Shown: in pieces, positions 17,628-25,733 of the stretch
Numbering within the stretch: the stretch's first letter is position 1
Layout of the letters: each line of letters begins with the position of its first letter
NCBI GenBank assembly: GCA_046295975.1
Contig: JBKBMG010000024.1
Span: 11,696-75,695, forward strand
DNA length: 64,000 bases
Reading direction: 5' to 3'
DNA from: UBA2357 sp046295975
GTDB taxonomy: Bacteria > Pseudomonadota > Gammaproteobacteria > Burkholderiales > Rhodocyclaceae
Position numbers and translations under genes: made by a program
Notes under the pieces: model-generated
Seen by the model: only the letters and a program-made list of their open reading frames with translations
The model's database searches: none
Told to the model about the DNA's origin: nothing

Positions 17628-18380
17628 TCAGCGCCCGGCCAGCTCCCGCAGGCGCAGGGGGGCGCAGATCTGGATGCGACGGCCGGCGACCTTGATCAAG
17701 CCGGCGTCGCGCATGCGCCGCAGGGTGCGCGACAGGCTTTCCTGGGTGAGGTTGAGCAGCGAGGCGATGGTGCCCTTGGTGGCCGGCAAGGTCAGGCGGG
17801 GCTCACGTTCACCGGAGTGCTCCAGCGGTGCGGCGAGATCCAGCAGATAGGCGGCAATGCGCACGTCGGCGGTGTTCGGCGAGGCCACGCCGATGGCGTC
17901 GATGAGGCGTTGGGTGCGGGCGGTGACGGCGTCGAGCATGCGGCGGGTGAGATCGTGGTCGCGAGCAATGGTCTCCAGCACGGCGGTCTTGTCCACGTGA
18001 AGCAGGGTGGTGGTGGCGGTGGTCTCGGTCCAGGTACGGTAGGTCTGACCCGTGAACACCCCGATCTCACCGAACATGCGGCCAGGCTCGAACAACTCCA
18101 CTACCCGGCTGCGGCGGTCCGGCCCCATGGCGACGAGCTTCACGCCGCCCTCGACGACGAAGAACAGCCCGGTCGGCTCCGAACCGCGGGCGAATACGGC
18201 CGCCCCGGGTGGGTACTCGCGCACTTGGGTGGCGGCGGCCAGACGTCGCAGCGAGGGCCTGGCTGCGGCTTCGAGCAGAGGCATGCGTTCCAGCAAGCGC
18301 AGCATCGGGTCGTCGGACGCCGCTGCGCGGGGCAGGTGTGGACGGATGCGGTCTTCCTGGGAGAGGCAGATCGGGTTCAT
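17628..18380 (-). CDS. Crp/Fnr-family transcriptional regulator
   Basis: A 250-residue protein with a cyclic-nucleotide-binding-like beta roll (about 27-145), a long dimerisation helix, and a Crp-type HTH (about 195-235, recognition helix 'TQESLSRTLRRM'). The recognition helix keeps the E..SR pattern of FNR. The N-terminal four-cysteine Fe-S cluster of FNR is absent (only one Cys near the start), so it is not a classical oxygen sensor. It resembles Dnr/NnrR-type regulators, which respond to NO via heme, but the ligand is unknown here. It lies just upstream of the nar genes on the same strand, which it probably controls. Confidence 0.85.
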   Translation of the reverse strand: MNPICLSQEDRIRPHLPRAAASDDPMLRLLERMPLLEAAARPSLRRLAAATQVREYPPGAAVFARGSEPTGLFFVVEGGVKLVAMGPDRRSRVVELFEPGRMFGEIGVFTGQTYRTWTETTATTTLLHVDKTAVLETIARDHDLTRRMLDAVTARTQRLIDAIGVASPNTADVRIAAYLLDLAAPLEHSGEREPRLTLPATKGTIASLLNLTQESLSRTLRRMRDAGLIKVAGRRIQICAPLRLRELAGR

Positions 18381-18463
18381 GGCAGGGTCTCCTTCCGGGT
18401 CGCAGCCGCGCGCGACGGCGCCGACGATGGCCTCATCCTAGGCGGGCCGCGTGCCATGGGCCA

Positions 18464-18479
18464 TAGTCATTTCGTACTA
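18464..18479. promoter_or_regulatory. Second copy of the 16-bp operator, upstream of the Crp/Fnr gene
   Basis: TAGTCATTTCGTACTA shares TAGTC..T.CG.ACTA with the narK1 operator. It lies 84 bases upstream of the regulator start, a fitting place for autoregulation. Confidence 0.5.
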
Positions 18480-18583
18480 GACCGGTGCGTAAGCGGTGAT
18501 GGCGCTGCGGCGCTCGGCCGACCAAAGCCGGAGGACGACGGCGATGCCCAGGCTTCCGCCGGGTGGAGGTGCCTAACCCGACC

Positions 18584-19552
18584 TTACGGGCTGCCGGGAA
18601 AGCGAATCACCGGCGCCAGGTCTTCGGCCCAGGTCTGGTTGGTGCTTTCCCCGATCGCAGCCAGAGCGTTCGTCATGAACTCGATGAACACCCTGACCTT
18701 GGCTGGCAAGTAGTCACGCTTGGGGTAGATCGCGAACACCCCGTTGTCTGGCTGAGGTGGCCTGTAGTGAGGGTAGAGCGAGACCAGGGCGCCACTATCC
18801 AGGCCTTGCTTCGCAAGAAAATGCGGCAGTTGCGCGAACCCCAGGCCATCCGCACACATATACGCCATCGCTTCACCGTCGTCGGTAATGTGGCTGCGCT
18901 CCAGCTCGTAGGGAACGTACTCACCCCTGTCGTTCGGCAGGAATATCGGCTGAAGCTGTCGTGTTTCCTTGATGCGAAATCCTATCCAGCTGTGGCGGTG
19001 AAAGTCTTCGGCATGGCTTGGCGTGCCCCGCGCCTCCAGATACCGGGGCGACGCACACACGAGAAAATCCATTGGGCTGAGCCTGCGAGCCACCAGACGG
19101 CTGTCCTTTACGTAGCCGGTGCGCAGTGCCACGTCGATGTCGTTCTCGATTACGTCCACGTGTAGATCGTCGATTTCGAGCTCCAGCCTGATTGCCGGAT
19201 AGCGCTGGCTGAACGCCTGCAACCAGGGGCGAAGATAGAGATGGCCGTAGCAGACCGCCGAATTGATTCGCAGGGTGCCGCTGGGCGAGTCGTTCAGGTG
19301 CCTCAACTCGTCTTCGCACGAACTGAGGTCTTGCATCAACTTGCGGACGGTGTCCGCGTAGCGCTTTCCCGCCGAGGTAATGCGCAACTGCCTGGTGGAG
19401 CGTTGAAACAGCGTCAGTTTCAACTGAGTTTCCAGGCGGCCAATCGCCTTGCTCACGGTGGAAGGGTCTGTGTCACATGTCTTTGCCGCCGCGGCGAAGC
19501 TCCCGCAATCACAAGTGGCCAGGAAGATCTCCAGCAAGCGCAGTTTGTCCAT
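18584..19552 (-). CDS. LysR-family transcriptional regulator
   Basis: A 322-residue regulator. The winged HTH is at about 1-62 ('FAAAAKTCDTDPSTVSKAIGRLE') and the two-lobed effector-binding domain at about 90-300. It is closest in style to the CrgA/DsdC-like LTTR branch ('NSAVCYGHLYLRPWL', 'IDVALRTGYVKDSRLVARRL'). It is divergent from the MFS gene at 19735, with a perfect 9-5-9 palindrome between, the typical arrangement for LTTR control of a neighbouring transporter. The effector is unknown. Confidence 0.9.
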   Translation of the reverse strand: MDKLRLLEIFLATCDCGSFAAAAKTCDTDPSTVSKAIGRLETQLKLTLFQRSTRQLRITSAGKRYADTVRKLMQDLSSCEDELRHLNDSPSGTLRINSAVCYGHLYLRPWLQAFSQRYPAIRLELEIDDLHVDVIENDIDVALRTGYVKDSRLVARRLSPMDFLVCASPRYLEARGTPSHAEDFHRHSWIGFRIKETRQLQPIFLPNDRGEYVPYELERSHITDDGEAMAYMCADGLGFAQLPHFLAKQGLDSGALVSLYPHYRPPQPDNGVFAIYPKRDYLPAKVRVFIEFMTNALAAIGESTNQTWAEDLAPVIRFPGSP

Positions 19553-19604
19553 GCGTTTTGAATGAGGGCGATCGGTTCATGGAGCCGATGAGCGTAGCAC
19601 GAAA

Positions 19605-19627
19605 ACTCGTGAAAAATCTTCACGAGT
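19605..19627. promoter_or_regulatory. Perfect 9-bp inverted repeat, probable LysR operator
   Basis: ACTCGTGAA-AAATC-TTCACGAGT lies in the 182-base gap between the divergent LysR and MFS genes, 52 bases upstream of the LysR start. Such dyads with T-N11-A spacing are usual LTTR binding sites. Confidence 0.65.
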
Positions 19628-19734
19628 GAATGGGGGGATGGGGCATTCCCGCGTTTTTTCAACGGCATAGAATTCGACCGCCAGCCATCACCAGCCACTG
19701 CCGGCAACGGCCCGTGCCAGTCAGACGAGGAATC

Positions 19735-20913
19735 ATGTTGACCAAGACGCCCGCCAACCATCCAGGCACCTACTTCTTCGTGGCCATCATCAGCATGGCC
19801 GGACTTTCCTACATCAACTTCTTGCCGGGCCTGGTGAATGCGTTGGCAGGGGGGATGGGTTTCGGCGAAGCGGGGGCCGGGCGGATCGTTGCGCTCAATG
19901 GCTACGGCGGTCTGCTGGGGAGTATTGCCGCAATCTTTCTGGTGCGTCGAATTCATTGGCGGTACGCCTTGTTTGCGTTTCTGGTCGTGCTGACCTTGAT
20001 CGACATTGCCAGTGTCAGGGTCGATGACTATCTCATCATGCTGGCGTTGCGATTTCTTGCGGGCATGGCGGGAGGCCTCAGTATTGGAATTGCATTCTCG
20101 GTGCTGGCCCGCCTCGATAATCCTGACCGCGCCTTTGGCAGCTTGCTGTTCGTGCAATTCAGCATTGGTGCGTTGGTCATCTATGCCTTGCCAGGACTTG
20201 AAGCGTTGATCGACGCTGCTGCGGTTTTCTACGTCATGGCCGGTCTGTCCTTGCTCAGCCTGGCGTTATTGCTGATCTTGCCCGAACCGACTCTGGCAAG
20301 TGCGGAGCGCAACCGGCCTATGGCCCTTTCCGGGGCGTCTCGGGACGCCTTCATGCTCTTGGCGGCGCTGTTGCTCTATCAGATTGCTGCCAGTGCCATC
20401 TGGGCCTATGTCGGCCTGATCGGCATCGGGGCCGGGATTGCCTCCGACCACGTCACCGCATCCATCGCGATAACGGGATTGCTGGGCCTGCTGGGCGCAA
20501 TGCTGCCAGTCGTCAGCGGTAGTCGTTTTGGTCGCTTGAACTGGGTGGTTGCGGGGGGCGCACTGTCGATTGCGGCTTCGGTGCTGCTCGATCTGTCGCA
20601 GTACGTCACGCTCTACGTGATGGCGATGGCGCTGCTGTTCTTTTCATGGCCAGCGGTTCAGTCGTACTTGTTGGCCACCACAGCCGAGATGGATGGCAGC
20701 GGAAGGCTGTCAACCGTCGCCGCAGTGGTCTCACTCGTCGGCTTGGCGACGGGGCCGCTGCTCGCTTCCAGCCTGCTCCGCGACGATGGTTTCTCACTGT
20801 TGCTCCACGCGTGTGCCCTGATGTTCCTGTTGAGCAGCGTATTGCTGTTCAAGCCGGTACAGGCACGGGACAAGGTGGATGCAGGAGGACTGCAATCGGA
20901 ATGCAAGGCGTGA
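19735..20913 (+). CDS. MFS transporter, unknown substrate
   Basis: A 392-residue, 12-helix major facilitator ('ALNGYGGLLGSIAAIFLVRRIHW' region near loop 2-3, 'RFLAGMAGGLSIGIAFSVLAR'). ATG 19735 has ACGAGGAATC directly upstream; the frame open from 19630 lacks a membrane helix before it. It shares a divergent promoter with the LysR gene. An AhpD-like gene and a small membrane protein follow on the same strand. A LysR-inducible uptake or efflux role is inferred. Confidence 0.82.
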   Translation: MLTKTPANHPGTYFFVAIISMAGLSYINFLPGLVNALAGGMGFGEAGAGRIVALNGYGGLLGSIAAIFLVRRIHWRYALFAFLVVLTLIDIASVRVDDYLIMLALRFLAGMAGGLSIGIAFSVLARLDNPDRAFGSLLFVQFSIGALVIYALPGLEALIDAAAVFYVMAGLSLLSLALLLILPEPTLASAERNRPMALSGASRDAFMLLAALLLYQIAASAIWAYVGLIGIGAGIASDHVTASIAITGLLGLLGAMLPVVSGSRFGRLNWVVAGGALSIAASVLLDLSQYVTLYVMAMALLFFSWPAVQSYLLATTAEMDGSGRLSTVAAVVSLVGLATGPLLASSLLRDDGFSLLLHACALMFLLSSVLLFKPVQARDKVDAGGLQSECKA

Positions 20914-20935
20914 GATCCGTGGACACGTGCTTGGA

Positions 20936-20951
20936 CTGAAGGCCGCTTCAG
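20936..20951 (+). terminator. Hairpin after the MFS gene
   Basis: CTGAAG-GCCG-CTTCAG perfect stem 23 bases after the MFS stop, with no U tract. It is a weak terminator or processing hairpin. Confidence 0.3.
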
Positions 20952-20979
20952 ACAGCGTTCCGCGTTCAATCAATACCAA

Positions 20980-21549
20980 ATGGTGCCAAAAATGATTCGA
21001 TATGCCCTCAACAAGATGCTGCTGGCGATGAAGCGCCGCTACGACTACGACGTTCGCTATCAGCAGGACATCCTGGAAGCGGATCTGGGTGCATTCCTGA
21101 AGTTCATGGGACTGCAGGCGATGTCTGCGCATGCCGGTAATCTGCCTGCCGGGCCTTTGTTCGCGGCGAGATTGCGCGCGATCATCTGGGATGACTGCGG
21201 GCCATGTACGCAACTGGTGGTGAACATGGCGTTGGAGGCGAGGTTGGATGCCGATATCGTGCGGGCGATCATAGAAAGAGACATGAACAGTCTGCCGGAG
21301 GAGATCGCGCTGGTGCTGCGCTTCACCGAGCGTGTTCTGGCACACGATCCCGAAGCGGATGACTTGCGCGAAGACATCCGGGCTCGCTGGGGAGAAGGCG
21401 GGCTGATCGCAATCGGGTTTGCGATCGGTTCATATCGGGTTTATCCGGCACTGAAATACGCATTGGGGTACGGAAAGTCCTGCAGTCGCGTTCAGGTGAG
21501 CGAGTCCTTTTTGGTGCCCACCCGGAATTCGGTATCGGTGGAGGGGTGA
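20980..21549 (+). CDS. AhpD/carboxymuconolactone-decarboxylase-like protein
   Basis: A 189-residue all-helical protein with a CxxC motif in 'IWDDCGPCTQLVVNMALEA', the position and context of the redox-active cysteines in AhpD-like proteins, followed by the usual helical C-terminal half. Such proteins act as peroxidase-related thiol reductants or gamma-carboxymuconolactone decarboxylases, and the CxxC favours the redox type. The downstream gene begins 3 bases after its stop. ATG 20992 (MIRYALNK) is an alternative start, since no clear ribosome site distinguishes them. Confidence 0.7.
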   Translation: MVPKMIRYALNKMLLAMKRRYDYDVRYQQDILEADLGAFLKFMGLQAMSAHAGNLPAGPLFAARLRAIIWDDCGPCTQLVVNMALEARLDADIVRAIIERDMNSLPEEIALVLRFTERVLAHDPEADDLREDIRARWGEGGLIAIGFAIGSYRVYPALKYALGYGKSCSRVQVSESFLVPTRNSVSVEG

Positions 21550-21552
21550 AGC

Positions 21553-21954
21553 GTGCCGAGCAAACTCGCTACCACGATCGCTCTACTGCTTGGACTGGCC
21601 GCTCTGGCGAACGGCGTGTTCATGACGATTGTCCCCGAAACGTGGTACTGGCTGGCTCCGGGCGTGTCGGAGCGTGGTCCGTTCAATCAGCACTTCCTGC
21701 GCGACATCGGGATGAATTACTGCCTGATAGGTGCGGCTTTCGTGGGAGGTGCGCTGTATCAGACGCACAGGCGGGTACTTTGGCTGGTGCCCACGGCCTG
21801 GCTTGTGGGGCACGCAGTATTTCACGTGTGGGAGGTGCAGGTTGGAATTTGCGGGCCGGCATCGCTGACCCAGGACTTCGCCGGCGTGACCTTGCCCGCG
21901 CTTGTCGCACTGAGCCTGGTGTGCTTTGGCTGCAAGGCTCCACCAGCCTCCTAG
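21553..21954 (+). CDS. Small four-TM membrane protein, unknown function
   Basis: 133 residues with four predicted hydrophobic helices (about 5-25, 50-70, 78-95, 108-127), one between polar loops containing 'ETWYWLAPGVSERGPFNQHFLRD' features. The start is GTG 21553, three bases after the AhpD-like stop, so the two are almost certainly co-transcribed. I recognise no function. A partner of the redox protein in the membrane is possible. Confidence 0.7.
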   Translation: MPSKLATTIALLLGLAALANGVFMTIVPETWYWLAPGVSERGPFNQHFLRDIGMNYCLIGAAFVGGALYQTHRRVLWLVPTAWLVGHAVFHVWEVQVGICGPASLTQDFAGVTLPALVALSLVCFGCKAPPAS

Positions 21955-21994
21955 CAGTCTGTCGGACTACGGACGCGAGTCCGCGGTGGTGTGC

Positions 21995-22990
21995 TCAATA
22001 CCCCTGATCGCCGAGCGAGGCCCACAAGTGGGCGGCCACCAGTGCCCGCCATGGCGAGAATGGCGCAAGCCAGTCGCGTGTCTGCGCTGCGTCGATTTCG
22101 TCGATACCGAGCAACACGCGCAGTGCGCGGCGTACCGCGACGTCGCCATGCAGCGATCCGTCGAGCCAGCCGAAACCGCGCAGCAGCGTGTAGTCGATGG
22201 TCCATGGGCCGATGCCGCGTATGCGTGCGAGCGCCGCACGGACTGTTTCGGCGCGCGCGTCTGAGGGCGTCTCCGGCGTCGTCGTGGCGGCATGCGTGAG
22301 GGCGCCGGGCTGTGGTGGCTGTGGTGGCGGGGGGGGCTCGTCCCAGCCACCCAGAGCCAGGGCGCCCGTGCTTGCGGCTTGCGATACCGATAACAAGGCC
22401 TCGGCCTTGGCCCGGGAGTAGCCGACGGCGCGCAGGTCTTCCACGCCGAGTGCGGCGATCTGCGAGGCGACGGGGTGGCATACCAGGCCGTCGGGGTGTG
22501 GGGTGCCGAAGCGTTCGATGAGACGGCGGCGAATGCCGACGGCTGCCTGCACGCTGATCTGTTGCCCGGTGATGGCCCAGGCGAGGGCCTCGAATGGCGT
22601 GGCGGCGAGTGGCACGCGCAGGCCGGGACGGCGCCGGAGCAGGCGCCCCAGTTCGGGATGGTCGGCGAAGCGGTGTTCGAAGGTGGCCACCGGTTGGGCG
22701 AGCCCGAGCAGGCGGTGCACCAGGGCCCGCGTGGCGGATGCGTCGGGCGCCCGCGGGTTGCGCGCGCTTGCCGCGACCAGTTCGGCCTCGGCGACGTTTG
22801 CGCCTATGCGCACCGTCAGGCATACGGCCTGGCCGTCGAGCAACACCGCCTTGGCGATGCCTTCTGGCCCCGCCCGCTCCGACAAGGCCTGCGGATCGCG
22901 GCCATGAAAGGCCAGTGCTTCGTCGCCGCGAAAATCTGCTGGCAAGGTGATTGCGATGCGCGTGACAGGCGCGCGGCGGCGGCGCGTCAT
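21995..22990 (-). CDS. alkA: DNA-3-methyladenine glycosylase II (AlkA type)
   Basis: A 331-residue HhH-GPD glycosylase that removes alkylated purines and other damaged bases from DNA. An AlkA N-terminal domain precedes the HhH-GPD core: 'PFEALAWAITGQQISVQAA' (start of the core) and 'IRGIGPWTIDYTLLRGFG' (HhH hairpin), with catalytic Asp about D283 in 'LHGDVAVRR'. A Pro-rich insertion near 'DEPPPPPQPPQPG' sits between helices and is unusual. Its ATG overlaps the ada stop by four bases (ATGA), so both adaptive-response genes are co-expressed. Confidence 0.92.
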   Translation of the reverse strand: MTRRRRAPVTRIAITLPADFRGDEALAFHGRDPQALSERAGPEGIAKAVLLDGQAVCLTVRIGANVAEAELVAASARNPRAPDASATRALVHRLLGLAQPVATFEHRFADHPELGRLLRRRPGLRVPLAATPFEALAWAITGQQISVQAAVGIRRRLIERFGTPHPDGLVCHPVASQIAALGVEDLRAVGYSRAKAEALLSVSQAASTGALALGGWDEPPPPPQPPQPGALTHAATTTPETPSDARAETVRAALARIRGIGPWTIDYTLLRGFGWLDGSLHGDVAVRRALRVLLGIDEIDAAQTRDWLAPFSPWRALVAAHLWASLGDQGY

Positions 22991-24144
22991 GCGTCTTGTT
23001 CGCGCGCGATCAGCGCACGCTTGCGTTCCACGCCCCAGCGATAGCCGGCGAGCTGGCCGTCGCGGCGGACGACACGATGGCACGGAATCATCACGGCGAT
23101 GGTGTTCGCGGCGCAGGCATGGGCCACCGCACGCACCGCACGAGGCTGGCCGAGGGCGACCGCCAGTTCGGAGTAGGTGACGGTGCGCCCCGGCGGAAGC
23201 GCGCGCAGCGCCTGCCAGACGCGCTGCTGGAAGGCGGTGCCGCGGATGTCCAGCGGCAACGATGGCGGCCATGTGGCGGGCAGGGTGGCCGGCGCTTCGA
23301 CCCAGCCGACGATGGTGGCGACACGTGTCATGAAATCCGCATCGTCCCCGACCAGGGAGGCGTTGGGAAAGCGGTCCTGCAGTTCGCGCACCAGGGTATC
23401 GGCATCGTCGCCGAGGGAGATCGCGCAGATCCCGCGGGTGCTCTCGGCGACGAGAATCGCGCCCAGGGAGCACTGGCCCACCGCGAACCGGATGTCGGCG
23501 TCGTGTCCGCCGCGCCGATATTGGCTCGGGCTCATGCCGAGCAGGGCGTCGGCGCGTTCGTACAGGCGTGCGGTGGCGTTGTAGCCGGCACCGAAAATTG
23601 CATCGGTGACCGGTATGCGCGCGGACAACCCCGCCCGGAGACGGGTGGCACGCACCTGATCGGCATAGGCGCGGGGCGATACGCCGGTGACCGCCTTGAA
23701 CAGCCGCTGCAAGTGCCAGGGACTGAGCTCGGCCGCATGGGCCAGTTCGGCGAGGGTGGGCGGCGTTTCTGCCTGCTCGATCAGCCGGCACAGCCGCGCA
23801 ATTCGTTCGGCATCGCGCTGCGCGCGGTCTGCGCCGTCCGGCCTGCAGCGCAGGCAGGCCCGAAAGCCGGCCGCCTCGGCGTCCGCCGCAGTGGCGTGAA
23901 AGCGCACGTTTTCCGGGCGGGGTGCGCGCGACCCGCAGGAGGGGCGGCAATACACGCCGGTACTGCGCACGGAGTAGACGAAGTGGCCGTCGGCGCGCCG
24001 ATCGCGTTCGAGTACCGCCTGCCAGCGCGGGTCGGCCAGCGTGGCCGCCGCCGCTTGCGCACGGTCGGTGGCGCGGCGGGTCGGGCGGGACACCGGTCGG
24101 GCCGAAGTTGGTGGCAGCGTGGCGGATGCGGGTCGGGATGACAT
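22987..24144 (-). CDS. ada: Ada: methylated-DNA-cysteine methyltransferase and AraC-type activator
   Basis: A 385-residue three-part Ada protein. The N-terminal Zn domain has C66, C70, C97 and C100; C66 in 'GVYCRPSCGSR' is the methylphosphotriester acceptor. An AraC HTH ('SPWHLQRLFKAVTGVSPRAYADQ') follows, then the O6-methylguanine methyltransferase with 'IPCHRVV' (acceptor about C355). Methylation of the first Cys turns it into an activator of the alkylation response. It is followed directly by alkA. N-terminal residues 1-30 are low complexity and could be trimmed by a later start. Confidence 0.95.
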   Translation of the reverse strand: MSSRPASATLPPTSARPVSRPTRRATDRAQAAAATLADPRWQAVLERDRRADGHFVYSVRSTGVYCRPSCGSRAPRPENVRFHATAADAEAAGFRACLRCRPDGADRAQRDAERIARLCRLIEQAETPPTLAELAHAAELSPWHLQRLFKAVTGVSPRAYADQVRATRLRAGLSARIPVTDAIFGAGYNATARLYERADALLGMSPSQYRRGGHDADIRFAVGQCSLGAILVAESTRGICAISLGDDADTLVRELQDRFPNASLVGDDADFMTRVATIVGWVEAPATLPATWPPSLPLDIRGTAFQQRVWQALRALPPGRTVTYSELAVALGQPRAVRAVAHACAANTIAVMIPCHRVVRRDGQLAGYRWGVERKRALIAREQDA

Positions 24145-24337
24145 GGCGGATCTCGGTGGGGCGGACTATGGCGGTACTTTAGCGGTAACCATCGGGGATC
24201 ACACTCCCGGGCTTGCGGTGAAATTCGCGCGTCGACGCCGTCGTGCATCCGTCGGAACGACTATCATCCTCCCCTTGCCAGTCTGTGCCGGCCGTGTGCT
24301 GGCGCGTCCACCTCCTTCGTAACTCACCCAAGCCGCC

Positions 24338-24952
24338 ATGTCCCAGGAACTGCCCCAAGCCGCACGCCACACCTTCTTCGACGACGTCCAGGCCCTGGGC
24401 GCGGCGATTCTGCTGGTGGGCTTGTCCATCCTGTTCTTCCGCGAGGCCGGTCTGCTTACCGGCGGGGTGACCGGCATGGCCTTCGTGCTGCACTACGCAA
24501 CCGGTTGGTCGTTCGGGTTGCTGTTCTTTGCCCTCAACCTGCCGTTCTATGTGTTCGGCTGGCTCACCCTGGGCCGAGCGTTTACCCTCAAGACCTTCGT
24601 CGCGGTCGGGCTGTTGTCGGCGTGCACCGAGGTGATGCCGCGCCTGCTCGACATCGGCCGCGTCAACACCGTCTTTGCCACGGTGATGGGCGGGCTGCTG
24701 GCCGGCACCGGCATCCTCATGCTCATCCGCCATCGCGCCAGCCTGGGCGGCGTCGGCGTGCTCGCGATCTACCTGCAGCAACGCCGCGGCTGGCGCGCGG
24801 GGATGGTGCAGATGGTGATGGACTGCGCCATCCTCGCCAGCGCCCTGTGGGTGGTGTCGCCCCGGCTGGTGGCTTTGTCGGTGCTGGGCGCGGTAGTGCT
24901 CAACATCGTGATTGCCGTCAATCACCGACCGGGGCGGTATATCGGGATCTGA
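24338..24952 (+). CDS. YitT-family membrane protein
   Basis: A 204-residue integral membrane protein of the YitT/DUF161 group with five or six helices and the family's glycine-rich loop 'GLLTGGVTGMAFVLHY'. The second half has 'HRASLGGVGVLAIYLQQRRGWRAG'. Function in the family is not settled. It overlaps the convergent PAP2 gene by 35 bases at the 3' end. Confidence 0.85.
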   Translation: MSQELPQAARHTFFDDVQALGAAILLVGLSILFFREAGLLTGGVTGMAFVLHYATGWSFGLLFFALNLPFYVFGWLTLGRAFTLKTFVAVGLLSACTEVMPRLLDIGRVNTVFATVMGGLLAGTGILMLIRHRASLGGVGVLAIYLQQRRGWRAGMVQMVMDCAILASALWVVSPRLVALSVLGAVVLNIVIAVNHRPGRYIGI

Positions 24953-25733
24953 GGGGCGGGCGCCGGTCCCCATGCGGCGAGCGCGACAGCCTGGTGTGGG
25001 TGGCGGAGGTGAGCCACGACAGTGCGAGCGATATCGCCCAGGCAAGCCAGAACGACCACAGCACGTGAGACAGAAAGTGTGCGCCGCGCATCATCTGCAC
25101 GCCACCCAGCAACAAACCGGCGGTGGCCGCGACGATGAAGGCGATGCGTGCGAGCCTTCGATTCGCGGGGCGCAGCGCCGCTGCCCAGGCCAGCCATAGA
25201 AAGCCGACCGATGCATGGCCGGCGGGAAAGCAGGCTCCGTCCGGCAGACCCGCCGGCGGCAGGGCGAGCAGCGGCACGTAAGGGGCGTAGCCACCGAAGT
25301 CGATCACGTCCCACGGACAGTGGCGATGGGTGAGTGCCTTCAGCACGCTGGTCGCGAGTGGGATCAGCAGCATCCCAAGGGCGACGGTCCACGCCGGGCC
25401 GGGGCGCAGCCACTCGATGCGGCCGCGCATGCCGCGGACGGCCGGCACCAGTGTGGCCAGGGCCAGGGCGATCGATACTTTCTTGGCCCCATCATGCAGG
25501 ATGGCCTGCGTGACGAATGCGCCGCGCAAGGGAAAGCCGCCGCTGACCGGATCGAACCACACTCGAGCGAGCGCGAGGTCCAGCGTGCCACTCTGGAAGA
25601 CCGTTGCCAGGAAGACGGCCGACAGGGCGAGCACCCATGCCTGGGTGCGCAGCCAGCGGTCGATGTCGGCGGTCGGCGCGTGAGCCAAGGTGGCGGGGGC
25701 GTCGCCCGCTGGGCGCGGCGTCACGACCGGCAT
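24918..25733 (-). CDS. PAP2-superfamily membrane phosphatase
   Basis: A 271-residue, six-TM phosphatase. The three PAP2 motifs are present in variant form: 'KALTHRHCPWD' (the usual Arg-Pro is Cys-Pro), 'CFPAGHAS' with the active-site His, and 'RGAHFLSHVLWSFWLAW' with the nucleophilic His. The family removes phosphate from lipid A, undecaprenyl diphosphate or phosphatidic lipids at the periplasmic face. Its start overlaps the 3' end of the EptA-type gene by 13 bases. An EptA-PAP2 pairing is also seen beside mcr-1, so joint lipid A remodelling is the likely job. Confidence 0.88.
   Translation of the reverse strand: MPVVTPRPAGDAPATLAHAPTADIDRWLRTQAWVLALSAVFLATVFQSGTLDLALARVWFDPVSGGFPLRGAFVTQAILHDGAKKVSIALALATLVPAVRGMRGRIEWLRPGPAWTVALGMLLIPLATSVLKALTHRHCPWDVIDFGGYAPYVPLLALPPAGLPDGACFPAGHASVGFLWLAWAAALRPANRRLARIAFIVAATAGLLLGGVQMMRGAHFLSHVLWSFWLAWAISLALSWLTSATHTRLSRSPHGDRRPPLRSRYTAPVGD

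Noticed and set aside
17691..17700. CTTGATCAAG palindrome inside the Crp/Fnr gene
   Set aside because: It lacks the four-base spacer of an FNR box (TTGAT-N4-ATCAA) and lies in coding sequence.
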